From assembly GCF_016097555.1 (NCBI RefSeq), contig NC_054704.1, positions 96,529,500 through 96,593,499 on the forward strand: a stretch of DNA of 64,000 nt, read 5' to 3'. Shown here piece after piece: positions 45,901 to 56,858 of this stretch. The notes below the pieces were generated by a model. The model saw nothing but the letters and a program-made list of their open reading frames with translations, was not told where the DNA came from and did no database searches. Made by a program: the position numbers and the translations under genes. This DNA comes from Gigantopelta aegis. Lineage: Eukaryota; Mollusca; Gastropoda; Neomphalida; Peltospiridae. Each line of letters begins with the position of its first letter. The first letter of the stretch is position 1.

Positions 45901-48900
45901 CTTGACGTAAAAAACCAGTGCTTTAGAAATAACAAAAACTCTTCTATTTTTATGTGCAGTGTAAAAGCAGGGGTCAGTATACTAGTATACACATGAATAA
46001 CACTAATGTGCATGTGTTGCACAATCAACATATATATTTAATGGTATTGAAGACAAAATTAAATCATTTCCAAGAAATGTTTTATTGGTCATTTGTAATC
46101 ATTATACGGTGATTTACAAATTATAGTTGTTCTACACATCACATATTTCAACCATTTGTAATCATTATACAGTGATTTACAAAATATAGTTGTTCTACAC
46201 ATCACATATTTCAACCATTTGTAATCATTATACGGTGATTTACAAAATATAGTTGTTCTACACATCACATATTTCAACCATTTGTAATCATTATACGGTG
46301 ATTTACAAAATATAGTTGTTCTACACATCACATATTTCAACCATTTGTAATCATTATACGGTGATTTACAAAATATAGTTGTTCTACACATCACATATTT
46401 CAACCATTTACAATCATTATACGGTGATTTACAAAATATAGTTGTTCTACACATGACATATTGCAACCATTTGCAATCATTATACGGTGATTTTTACAAA
46501 ATATAGTTGTTCTACACATGACATATTGCAACCATTTGCAATCATTATACGGTGATTTACAAAATATAGTTGTTCTACACATCACATATTGCAACCATTT
46601 GCAATCATTATACGGTGATTTACAAAATATAGTTGTTCTACACATCACATATTTCAACCATTTACAATCATTATACGGTGATTTACAAAATATAGTTGTT
46701 CTACACATCACATATTTCAACCATTTGTAATCATTATACGGTGATTTACAAAATATAGTTGTTCTACACATCACATATTTCAACCATTTGTAATCATTAT
46801 ACGGTGATTTACAAAATATAGTTGTTCTACACATCACATATTTCAACCATTTGTAATCATTATACGGTGATTTACAAAATATAGTTGTTCTACACATCAC
46901 ATATTTCAACCATTTACAAACTTTACAGTTGCTTTAAGACCATTCTTTCCAGTGCACAAGGAAGTTTTCTTTGAGTATATATTAAATAAAACAGCAATAC
47001 TCACCCATAGTAAATTATCTTACCTGCTGATATATTTCTTAGTGCTACAGTTTTCTGATTGTTTGTATTTATGTGTTTTGTCTTTGAGAGGTGATGTTGT
47101 CAATGAATGTTGATCGGTACATGTACTTGCTCAAGGGGTCACTGCTTGATTCATTGTTGGTATTTTCCAATAAAACTATTACTTAATTAAACATTTCACA
47201 CCATAATAATTGTATGTATATTGGAGGCTTGTCCTCTGATGCGAGACGGTGGATGTTTGTTGAGTATGTATGCAGTACCCATGAGAAAAACATTGTAAAA
47301 ATATTATATTGCATTCATCTTTATCAAAGAAATTTAAATATTTGCTGTTGAAGGGAGACATGATCTGGGTTCCAATTTTTGCTATAGCACTGACGGCAAC
47401 CGCTGTAGTTGCCCTCATTGTCCTGAAGATCTGACATTGTACCATTATATTTCATAATTTGTTTCATGTGTCACCAGTGGCAGAAAGACGTCATGTCGGA
47501 CCACCTGTCACTGAGATGTCTGTTGAAGGAGAGAACGTTGAGAGCTGAGGTAGAGAACACTGAGGAGAGTCTGCAGACACTGCGGTGAGGAAACACACTT
47601 TATTATAACAAGACCTTTTCATTCTTGGTGGAATAATAAATAACATTAGGTCAATCAAAAAATCCTTCCCTGATATGGAGTCCTAGATAAAATTTAAACA
47701 CTATCATGCATTCTGAATATTTATAATTTAATGTACAGATTATTAAAAAAAAGAGTCATATTTTGTACTTTTCATCCATGTATTAGTCCTTTCCTGAACT
47801 TAAATTACAATTAAAAAACATGTCAAAAATATAGAAATTTTTGTGAGAAAAAATGCATTATATTTATTATATTTTTTAATAAATGTTTATTGTTTTTGAT
47901 TCCAGGCCAAACAAGGGAGAAGAAGCATTACCACCAGATGACACCACTGGTATACAGTACGTTAAGAATGGAATGAATCCCAATAAAGCATTTATGCAGG
48001 TTCATTATCTTAAGGTGAGAATAGCTGTTCATGTTTTATTATCTGTTTCCAAGAACAATTAATATAACTAGTGTAACCAGATTAACCTTTATTGATTCAA
48101 AATGCTTAACACATTTTTTTAAACACAGATTATGTGGACAATTAAATTTGCAGATATATCAAAATATGAAACCCATAAAGGATAGCATAATTTCAGCATT
48201 TTAAATATCAAATATTTCTGGTAAAGATGTCAGATATCACACACTTAGGGTGAATTTACACATGTATTGTATACAAACAGGTTTACTGGCCTCGGTGGTG
48301 TCGTGGTTAGGCGATCGGTCTACAGGCTGGTAGGTAATGGGTTCGGATCCCAGTCGAGGCATGGGATTTTTAATCCAGATACCGACTCCAAACCCTGAGT
48401 GATTGCTCCGCAAGGCTCAATGGGTAGGTGTAAACCACTTGCACCGACCAGTGATCCATAACTGGTTCAACAAAGGCCATGGTTTGTGCTATCCTGCCTG
48501 TGGGAAGCGCAAATAAAAGATCCCTTGCTGCCTGTTGTAAAAGAGCAGCCTATGTGGTGACAGGGGGTTTCCTCTAAAAAACAGTGTCGAAATGACCATA
48601 TGTTTGACGTCCAATAGCCGATGATAAGATGAAAAATCAATGTGCTCTAGTGGTGTCGTTAAATAAAACAAACTTTGCTTTACAAACAGGTTATTAACTT
48701 AGGTTTGTAGTTTGAAGATGGAATTTAAAACTTGTTTAGCACTTTGCAGTTAATCAATAAGGAATTATAATACTTGTTGGTAATAAAATGCCATGGGTCA
48801 GATTTATTGAAATAAAACTCATAAATATGCTAGATTTATTTGATTTCACTACTGGAGTTTGGTATTTCAATTAAATCCATACACCTCATTGTAGTGCGAT

Positions 48901-51900
48901 ACATTTTCTGTCAATCGTTTTAAAAGAAATTGTGAGTTCATGAAAGATTTATCAGACTATCTCTTTTAGAAGTGTGGATCTTTAATCACAGCTGCAGCAG
49001 AGCCAGTCTGGTTTCGAAGAATTGTCTAATGTTAATGCCAACTGGTGTCTGTCACTGTATACTGCCATGTTGAAGTGTAAAGTACAAACCATCAAACTGG
49101 CTCATGGGGTGATTTGATCAGTTTTTGAAACTAGTTCAGAATGGCACAAGATAAATGTGAAAACTAATAGGTTCTAATGACAAACAAAAAGTTTAAGAAA
49201 CCTCATTTAAAACCAGTTAGAATATGATAAATTCTCACACAGAATTTTAAATCACATTAGTACATGCATATGCCCATTAAAAACTATTACGCCAAATAAA
49301 CCAGTTTTGAGTTTGATTTACACAATATTAGTTTTCTGTAAAAAACCCACCCCAAAACACATTCTCAAATTGAACAACAAGTTTTAATACTCATTTACCT
49401 GTGGAAGTTGAATTGTTCTTTTAACACAGGTTTTGTTTTCAGGGATTCTTTCTGTTGAGATTCCTGGAAAGTGTTGTTGGAGTTGATGGATTTCTGGAAT
49501 TTCTTAAAGAATATGTCACCCAGTTTCATGGACAGCTTGTCTCTTCACAGGTAATACATGTACTGGTGACATGTTACACGAACACTTTTACCTTTTGAAA
49601 CCTTTTCGCAACTCCCATTTATTGGCTCTCTCCTGGACTTTTGGAGACAGAATGTAGCACAGCAGAAGAGCTCGTGTCAGTGGTGAGATAGGTGTAGGAT
49701 TGACTACCCTTACTGGACACAATTCTTTTTGTTGTCTGTGTTACTGGCCTTGGTGGTGTCGTGGTTAAGGCATCATAGCTGGTAGGTACTGGGTTCGCAG
49801 TTCGGTACCGGCTCTCACCCAGAGCGAGTTTTTAACGCCTCAGTGGGTAGGTGTAAGACTACTACACCCTCTTCTCTCTCACTAACCACTAACAACTATT
49901 ATCTAACCCACTGTCCTGGACAGACAGCCCAGATAGCTGAGGTGTGAGTCCAGGACAGCATGCTTGAACCTTAATTGGATATAAGCACAGAAATAAATTG
50001 AAATGAAATGAAATAAAATGTCTGTGCTGAGCACAGCAAAATGTAGTGGAGTAATGCTATTAACATTAAATTATAACATTTCAGTGGTTGTAAAGTGAAA
50101 TGTTTTCAGGTGATTTAATTGAGCATGATTATTTCAAACATACATTTTTGGGCACAATGCTTATTGCCTTGGAGCAATCTAAAGCTCTGTGTCCATCCCA
50201 GCTAGTGCCCTCTCATTGGTGCATGAAAAGCTTTGTTTTGGGAAATTGTTTAAATTGAATAGTCTGTGTGGTGGCAGCTTTTTCCCCTTTCCTTTAGTTA
50301 ATACCAATTATCCAAAAACCCTTTTATGGCATCAGATAGCTTATGATTAAAGATATTTGTATTGTTTAATGACACCACTAGAGCACATTGATTTATTAGT
50401 CATCAGCTATTGGATGTCAAAACATTTGGTAATTTTGACATATAGTCTTAGAGAGAAAACCCACTACATGTTTCCATTAGTATCAAGGGATCTTTTATAT
50501 GCACCATTCCACAGACAGAATAGCACATCCCACGACCTTTGATATACCAGTCGTGGTGCACTGGCTGGAATGAGAAATAGCCCAATGGGCCCACCGATGG
50601 AGATCGATCCTAGACTGATTGTGCAGCAAGCGAGCACTTTACCACTGGGTTATGTCCCGCTGACCCTCTCTTTTGATTAAATAAGCACAACAACAAGCAG
50701 TTAAAGTGTACATGTACTACATGTCGGTTTTATTTGTTAAGTTAGAGAATAACTAACGAGCTACGAGGAATTACGAATTATCTGTCACAAGTGAATGAAT
50801 GTTGTAACATTCATTCACGAGGGACAGATAATTCGTAACTCCTCGTAGCGAGTTGGTTATTCTCTTTATTACACATTGTCAATTTTAACTGATTTTTAAT
50901 GTAAAAATTCCTCTGCAGTCTACAACAAAGCCATCAGCCATTACGTCATATAATCTTACGCACATTACATGATGTAATGTAACAGTCCTTTCCTTTTGAA
51001 AAAAAAAGGCGAGTGAAAAATCGCACACGTCAAAACACTTAGGCGAGTGAAAAATTGCACTCATCAAAATGCTAAGGCGAGTGAAAACCAAGCATTTATT
51101 AATTTATATAAATGCAGAGACATATGTTGCAAAAATGAACCAATAAACCAATAAAATAATGTTTTCTTCGAATTTTATGTTGTTTGGTTCATTAGTGTAG
51201 TCTGACTTCTTTTCCCTTTCAGGAATGGAGTTATAGTTTATTAAAAAGTTTCAGGAGTAGTACTATAGAAATATAATTATGACATGTACACACTGATGCA
51301 ATTTGATTTTTTAATTGCTATAATTTATGTACTATTCAGATAATTTGATGCACACAATTATATATATACCTTTTCAGTGTTAGATGGTTTGATGAACGTG
51401 CAGCTAAATATATATAGGAATCAACTTGTCTTGAATTTCATTATTATGTGAATATAATTAGGATAGTTCCGAGAAAGTGGTTCATGAACTACGACCCAAG
51501 CATCTCAGGTGTGCACGCACTACCGACTCATATTATTAAAACATTATTTTTTGTTTTTAAATAACTCGTGAAATGTAGGCCTACAATTACTTCAGTTGAT
51601 AGTGTTGGTTGGAACATTGACATTCACGTGGCATTTTTAATTCAACAATTATGCAAACAGTCTCCCTCCCTCAACATTTCGTAACATGTCATTTGACCTA
51701 CCGCTACAAGTTACGAATGACTCTGACAGCGTTACGTCATTGATCTAGAATGGCCCCAATGTTGTTGATAAAAAAATATACAAACTCTGACAAAATCTGT
51801 CATACAAAGGATTTTATTCCAACCGTGGGACGCCATAACAAAGATAATAAAACACCCCATAATTTTAGACATTATCATCAATGCTAATAAGTTGTTAAGT

Positions 51901-53742
51901 AGACCAGCGTGTGCGTACAGAATTCCAAGAGTAAAAATAATCTGACCCCGATAGCTCTGATTGGTCAATATGCCACAGAGTACTGTGCATCAAATCATGT
52001 TCCAGTCACATGGTCTGTGACTTTCTAACAAACGAAACAAAAATTAAATAGTCGGAAATGATCATTGATTACTGTTACTATAGTGTGTACATATATACAT
52101 ATATAAATATGATATGCACACTCATTAACCTCATTAACATTTTATTTGATTTTTTTAAACATAAAAAAGAAAAATAATAGACGTACAAAAATACCTAGGC
52201 TTATTCCTACATACCTATTATCATTTCTTTTCCTTCGTTTTATTATTATTATTTTTTTTTTTGAAAGAAAGTATAAAATTAGATGATTGCCATTTTCGGG
52301 ATCTCACATAAGCTTTGTAGGCTAACAGTTATGAACTAATCGAGACAATTTTACAGACTTTGCTGATTTCTGTAACGAGTTCATTAATGTAGGCTACAGA
52401 AGTCACTATTTAATTAAATATATGAACAGTATAAATGAGTTATCCTTATTAGACGTTGTGATCTATTACCTTACAAAAGTGGATTGTTTCTAATTACTAA
52501 TAAATTAAATAGGCAAACACTTTTTGATCGGATTGGTACGTCTTTGAAGATGTCTATTAAACCTGTATTTTCTGATTTGTATAGCAAAGATAAATACCAG
52601 TCATATATTAAAATCTTGCATGGACGCTATCGTTCTCGTAACATGTTTTTTTCTGGTATTATTAAACGGATCTTACTATCGGCTACACAAGGTAAATAGT
52701 GGCAATCAATGAACAAAATTATTTTACGTGCGCTCTTTGTTAAGTGTAACGTGCGTTATTTTTCACACTCGCCAGATTGAAATTACATGCGCTGTATGAG
52801 CGTGATCGCACCCACGCACCTTAAAAGGCAAGGTCTGAATGTAAGTTACGTCATAGCATAATGGCGTTCTTTTTACAGCCAAATGTTTACAGTACAAAAT
52901 AATACAACTGTATTTGCATTTGAAAATAATTATTTTTATATATTACTAAAGCCGCTGCTTATGAAAATATACCATTTCATGTTTACGAAACAAATGAATC
53001 CATTTGTTTTTGTAAATCTTTGTAGATCGTATAATGTATGTGTAATCTGACTCATGAATGGAAACATATGAATGAAAGTGAAGTTCCGGCCATGGCAAAG
53101 CAACCAACCAAACGTCATGATGTTTAAGCCAGCCAGTCAGTGGCTGTAGAAGCAATCTGCACACTGCAGAGATAAAAAAAAAATTACCCCATATAATTGA
53201 GCCCATATTGGTAAAAAATATATTTACAGGGCTCGAACTTAAGAATTTGTCTCCCACAGCAAATTTTAAAAGAATTGCAAAGGGTAAAACAGTCCACCGA
53301 TGGCAATTTTGAGCCTGCCTATGGCAATTTTTTTTAAAGTGATATTTGCAGCAAATAAACCTGACTGAAAGGCTATCTTGTTATATGTAGACATCTTTTA
53401 AATGTGCAAATGTTAAATATTGGCAGATAATGTACGCCATTGTTGAGGAGCATTACCAACAGCACAAAAGTGCCATCCGTGATGCTCTCTACCTTCGGCA
53501 GTTTATATCTCAATGACGGCAATTGCTGTCAGTGCCGCCATTAAGTTTGAGCTCTGTATATATATTTAATAAAAAATATGTGATGTTAGGATTTAATCTG
53601 AAAAGTAAAGTTTTTATTTTATCTTCAGATTCATCCATTTTAATTGATGAAGTATGCTTTTCAGATCAAATTTGTACAAACAAGTCTGTTTTGCTTTTCA
53701 GGACTTCTTTGATCTGTTATTTTCACTGTGCCTTGATTTAAG
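41075..53742 (+). CDS. AOPEP: Aminopeptidase O (M1 zinc metallopeptidase), 5' nine coding exons
   Basis: M1-family peptidase removing N-terminal residues; vertebrate AOPEP is reported to cleave angiotensin III to angiotensin IV. Coding exons: 41075-41643, 42545-42711, 43646-43772, 44122-44358, 45661-45847, 47478-47584, 47906-48014, 49443-49550 and 53702-53742. All junctions are GT-AG and in phase; 550 codons are visible. The start [18 protein letters not shown] aligns with the family's N-terminus, and a splice acceptor at 41029-41030 implies an upstream non-coding exon. Landmarks: HEICH at residues 390-394 and E413 (zinc ligands, 18-residue spacing), and Y499 in QVHYLKGFFLL as the probable catalytic tyrosine. 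The GxMEN exopeptidase motif is replaced by GMMSPSLLF, as in known AOPEP. The vertebrate protein is about 820 residues, so the C-terminal ARM-like part is outside the window or unseen. Confidence 0.9.
42910..42994. repeat. (TA)n microsatellites in AOPEP intron 2
   Basis: Two TA runs separated by 'cacacagta' and 'cagta' interruptions. The remainder of intron 2 (42712-43645) is unremarkable. Confidence 0.9.
44438..44763 (+). mobile_element. Full-length SINE in AOPEP intron 4
   Basis: Head 'gccgggacgtagctcagtgg' with B-box-like 'ggatcgattcccg', body 'gttccagccagtgctccaca' and 'gcatatagaagatcccttgc', tail 'gtgcatcattaaataaaaca' with a CCTT-rich end. Same strand as the gene. Confidence 0.85.
44852..45113 (+). 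mobile_element. Second SINE in AOPEP intron 4
   Basis: Head 'ggtgggacgtagctcagtgg', body 'caaaggccgtgatatgtact', ending near 'aatgtgttaaggat' where a fold-back hairpin begins. More diverged than the copy 90 bp upstream and lacking the last part of the tail. Confidence 0.75.
45114..45239. repeat. Fold-back hairpin, about 40-bp arms
   Basis: ttgtctgttatttctttt...ggggtatgga (45114-45150) pairs with 45199-45239 (tccataccccgatgaatg...cagacaa), apart from a 3-nt insertion and one mismatch. The loop is about 48 bp. It begins where the preceding SINE tail breaks off. Confidence 0.85.
45661..45847 (+). other. AOPEP: AOPEP exon 5, active-site exon
   Basis: Encodes residues 367-429. It carries HEICH (zinc-binding histidines and general-base glutamate) and, after 18 residues, the third ligand in WLTEGF. 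The context [14 protein letters not shown] is a conserved block of aminopeptidase O. Acceptor 'cctgtttcag' and donor 'GGT|gtaagt' are both close to consensus. Confidence 0.93.
46090..46918. repeat. 63-bp minisatellite, about 13 copies, in AOPEP intron 5
   Basis: Highly uniform 63-bp units ('atttcaaccatttgtaatca', 'ttatacggtgatttacaaaa', 'tatagttgttctacacatca', 'cat'). Because 63 is a multiple of three, long periodic open frames run through the array antisense to the gene; I do not regard these as coding. Copies 6-9 share 'tttgcaatc' and 'atattgcaacc' variants, showing local expansion. Confidence 0.97.
48284..48681 (+). mobile_element. Full-length 'CCTCGGTGG'-headed SINE in AOPEP intron 7
   Basis: Head 'cctcggtggtgtcgtggtta' with 'gggttcggatcccag' as B-box, body 'cactggttcaac'-type middle part 'catggtttgtgctatcctgc', tail 'gtggtgtcgttaaataaaac'. 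A perfect 11-bp target duplication acaaacaggtt is present at 48273-48283 and 48682-48692. Confidence 0.9.
49741..50018 (+). mobile_element. SINE of a third family in AOPEP intron 8
   Basis: Head similar to the previous copy ('ggccttggtggtgtcgtggt'), but the body is different ('cactgtcctggacagacagc', 'tgaaccttaattggatataa') and the tail is 'gaaatgaaatgaaataaaa'. Probable 8-bp target duplication tgtctgtg at 49733-49740 and 50019-50026. Confidence 0.75.
50352..50673 (-). mobile_element. Full-length SINE in AOPEP intron 8
   Basis: Tail 'gtattgtttaatgacaccac' at left, head 'gcgggacataacccagtggt' in reverse complement at right. Short target duplication tgattaaa at 50344-50351 and 50674-50681. Confidence 0.8.
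50744..50865. repeat. Fold-back hairpin, 60-bp arms, 2-bp loop
   Basis: Arms 50744-50803 and 50806-50865 (outer ends agagaataac / gttattctct, inner ends gtgaatgaatgtt / aacattcattcac) pair with only a few mismatches. Such a long, nearly loop-free inverted repeat fits a fold-back transposon end. Confidence 0.9.
51008..51098. repeat. 34-bp repeat, three copies, plus an inverted copy at 52,770
   Basis: ggcgagtgaaaa starts at 51008, 51042 and 51076. An inverted relative ('cacactcgccag', preceded by 'gcgttatttt') is at about 52750-52783. Together with the hairpin at 50744, these may mark the ends of a larger element covering about 50.74-52.87 kb. Confidence 0.5.
52431..52699 (+). other. Unassigned open frame in AOPEP intron 8
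   Basis: The plus-strand frame ending at TAG (52697-52699) reads [20 protein letters not shown], continues with [13 protein letters not shown], and extends upstream as [11 protein letters not shown]. Composition looks protein-like (mixed charges, aromatic residues), unlike the AT-rich surroundings. I do not recognise it. It may be a remnant of the coding part of the putative element around 50.74-52.87 kb. Confidence 0.25.
53227..53556. mobile_element. 330-bp hAT-like MITE next to AOPEP exon 9
   Basis: Termini CAGGGCTCGAACTTAA at left and CAGAGCTCAAACTTAA at right (reverse complement) match at 14 of 16. Flanks tatattta and tatatata are a plausible worn 8-bp duplication. It ends 145 bp before exon 9. 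Confidence 0.6.
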
Positions 53743-54310
53743 GTAGGTCTCTAGATTAGAAGTATCATTCATATATTATAACATGTTGAGGTTTGTATAT
53801 GTTCTATTCCTGATGGTTAGGATAAAATACTGTAGATCCTGAAATTAACACCTCCCTAAATTAATGCGAGTGATGTTGAAATATCTCCCTTTGAAATATT
53901 AACTTTTCCAAGTTACAATGAGATGAACTCACTAACATGTCTGTGTACACATCAGTTAACCTGTACCTAATACCTGTTCCATTGTTTTTGGTGAGATCAA
54001 CTCTTAACTTGCTGAACTATTCAACAATTAGTCTGTCTTGCCTACAATGAATTATTTTCCAGTTCTGTTTTATAAATATAGTAGAATAAAAACAAAAAAG
54101 AGTTATGTTTTAATAACGTGGGACACAAATACAAAACAGAAATAAATGCGTAATATTATTAATGCAAATAACACAAACTCGCATTTTTCGCATTAATATT
54201 ATGATTTAATTTCAGGATCTACAGTATATTTCCTAGCTTCTTGAAGATAATCTGTAAGAAATATTAAATTTCTGTTCTGTTTTCAATATACCAATTGTTC
54301 ACTATTGTTT

Positions 54311-55139
54311 ATACATGTAATAAGATGGGCAAACAAGGAGCAGTGGAAATTAAACTGTTGTTTTAACTGACAATATAGTAACACTTTGTGCTATATCCCT
54401 GCCTGATTTATACATGTAATAAGATGGGCAAACAAGGAGCAGTGGAAATTAAACTGTTGTTTTAACTGACAATATAGTAACACTTTGTGCTATATCCCTG
54501 CCTGATTTATACATGTAATAAGATGGGCAAACAAGGAGCAGTGGAAATTAAACTGTTGTTTTAACTGACAATATAGTAACACTTTGTGCTATATCCCTGC
54601 CTGATTTATACATGTAATAAGATGGGCAAACAAGGAGCAGTGGAAATTAAACTTGTTTTAACTGACAATATAGTAACACTTTGTGCTATATCCCTGCCTG
54701 ATTTATACATGTAATAAGATGGGCAAACAAGGAGCAGTGGAAATTAAACTGTTGTTTTAACTGACAATATAGTAACACTTTGTGCTATATCCCTGCCTGA
54801 TTTATACATGTAATAAGATGGGCAAACAAGGAGCAGTGGAAATTAAACTGTTGTTTTAACTGACAATATAGTAACACTTTGTGCTATATCCCTGCCTGAT
54901 TTATACATGTAATAAGATGGGCAAACAAGGAGCAGTGGAAATTAAACTTGTTTTAACTGACAATATAGTAACACTTTGTGCTATATCCCTGCCTGATTTA
55001 TACATGTAATAAGATGGGCAAACAAGGAGCAGTGGAAGTTAAACTGTTGTTTTAACTGACAATATAGTAACACTTTGTGCTATATCCCTGCCTGATTTAT
55101 ACATGTAATAAGATGGGCAAACAAGGAGCAGTGGAAGTT
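54311..55139. repeat. 99-bp minisatellite, about 8.4 copies
   Basis: Units begin atacatgtaataagatgggc and end 'ctatatccctgcctgattt'. At least two copies lack 2 bp (aaacttgttttaac). Copies are almost identical, implying recent expansion or concerted change. Probably AOPEP intron 9. Confidence 0.97.
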
Positions 55140-55174
55140 AATTTAATTACTTTGTTTTGTTTACCACCACCACT

Positions 55175-56179
55175 CAGACCTGTCAACCTTTAGACAAGAG
55201 AAAGCAGGAGGTGTGTGTTGAATAAGCAGGAGATTTTGTCAAAAAACAGGAGATTTTTTAACTTCACACAGTTTAACCTAAAATCGCAAGGTTGTTGTAA
55301 ACATTATTACAATAAGTTATATGAACACTACATAATGTCATATATACTTGTTAACTTTAGATCTTGGCTTTAAAAAAACCACAACAATTAATTAATTTAA
55401 AAAAAATAAAAAATATGTGTGTATATATTTCTTTTTAAAGTTTAAATACTGTTATGATTTAATAAATCTTTTTTTAAAACATCTCTTTTATCCAAAAATG
55501 TTAAGAACTTTAACAAGAAATTACAAAAAATAATTAGTACATTTACAGCATTACACTTACAGGTTACGTTCCATCATCATTTGTGGCTAGTGTATCCAAA
55601 TTGAAATACCCAAGACAAATTTATATAAATCTTATAAATTAATATTCAGTTTTTACTATAATGAGGAACAGTGGCGTGGTACTTATTTAAAATCATTATA
55701 ATGATGCAATAAACATTGTATTCCCATTAATCATAAGTAAAACCTCATTACGGACATTGTGTGAAATATACCAGAATTATACCCATTTTCGTGGATAACT
55801 TTATATCAAACACAACATTTATTAATTGTACAAAAAAAATCTATTGAAGTATACCCTTGTTACCAACATTTTACTGCACAAACATACAAAATTAACTGAC
55901 ACAAGTATGTTTATATAGCTAATTGGTCTTTTCTTTGTCTTGCTGTGACATGTGATTTTAACATTGTGTGTATTGCTGTCAACTCTGGGCCAGAGTCTGG
56001 CACTTCAGATCTGTCATAGCTACTTCCTTTATGTTATTTTGGCAAAAGGGGATTGATATTTTTTTTTATGCCTACAAAAATGTCATTTAACAGGAGAAAT
56101 TGTCTCCCGCACAAGGTAACAGGAGATTGGATCAAATACCAGGAGAGTCCTGCTGAATCCAGGAGGGTTGACAGGTCTG
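55175..56179. mobile_element. hAT non-autonomous element with perfect 8-bp target duplication
   Basis: A 1005-bp unit with termini CAGACCTGTCAACC at both ends (inverted), flanked by identical ccaccact at 55167-55174 and 56180-56187. The internal sequence repeats 'caggaga' motifs and has no transposase. The flanks join up as a SINE tail (tttgttttgtttaccacc before, tattggatgtcaatcac after), so it inserted into a pre-existing minus-oriented SINE. Confidence 0.88.
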
Positions 56180-56624
56180 CCACCACTGGGTATTGGATGT
56201 CAATCACGTGATAATTCTGACACGTAGCAATGAGCGATGAATCCATGAAATTGCTGGAGGGTTCTAGGAACCTGTCTCAGTTGTATAGTTTTTTTTGTTT
56301 TTTTAACTTAAATTGATTTGCAAGTACAAACACCCCTGGTGAGAACTTGGAATATTACTAATGTTTTTAGCATGCTCTTTACATGTCAGTTCTAAGTTCC
56401 TATTATCTTTTCAAAAGTTGGTTTAATTCTTGTAATATTATTACACTGGATTCAGAATGTAAACTCTTGTCAGTTCAAACAAAGCATATTATGGTAGAAA
56501 AATGTTTTGAAAGAAATTATGTATATAGTATATAATATTGTCTCGCTGGCTGTGCAATGATAAAAGTCCATAAAGATTGAGTCACCCAAAACTGTACTGT
56601 ATGGCCTAACAGCAGACAGTCCTG

Positions 56625-56741
56625 GGGCCTAATTCACTAAACTGTTGCAACTTTGCGATCTCGCAGTACAATGTTATGAAACTTGCAGAGAGGATGCTTT
56701 GTTGTCTAGCAGAGCCTAAGAGATCTTTGTGAATTAAGCCC
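56625..56741. mobile_element. 117-bp MITE
   Basis: The left end 'gggcctaattcactaa' and the reverse complement of the right end 'gggcttaattcacaaa' match at 14 of 16. The interior is not repetitive. Neighbouring 56188-56624 and 56742-56858 hold nothing recognisable. Confidence 0.6.
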
Positions 56742-56858
56742 ATGATCATTATTGTGTTTTCACATCAGTATTGGCACACCAAAACTATAGTTCTGAATTG
56801 AATAATAATAAATCATTAGAAAATAAACAGTATTTAAAATGTTGACATACAAGATGTA

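Noticed and set aside
41075..45910. Reading AOPEP as LTA4 hydrolase, TAF2 or another M1 family member
   Set aside because: The N-terminus, the GMMSP replacement of GxMEN and the [14 protein letters not shown] block fit aminopeptidase O better than other M1 proteins.
46089..46909. Antisense frames of 125 and 169 codons with 21-residue repeats
   Set aside because: Same artefact, from a 63-bp tandem repeat inside an AOPEP intron.
47363..47434. Short plus-strand hydrophobic frame in AOPEP intron 5 ([20 protein letters not shown]...)
   Set aside because: Only 24 codons, no splice or promoter context; likely chance or an old repeat remnant.
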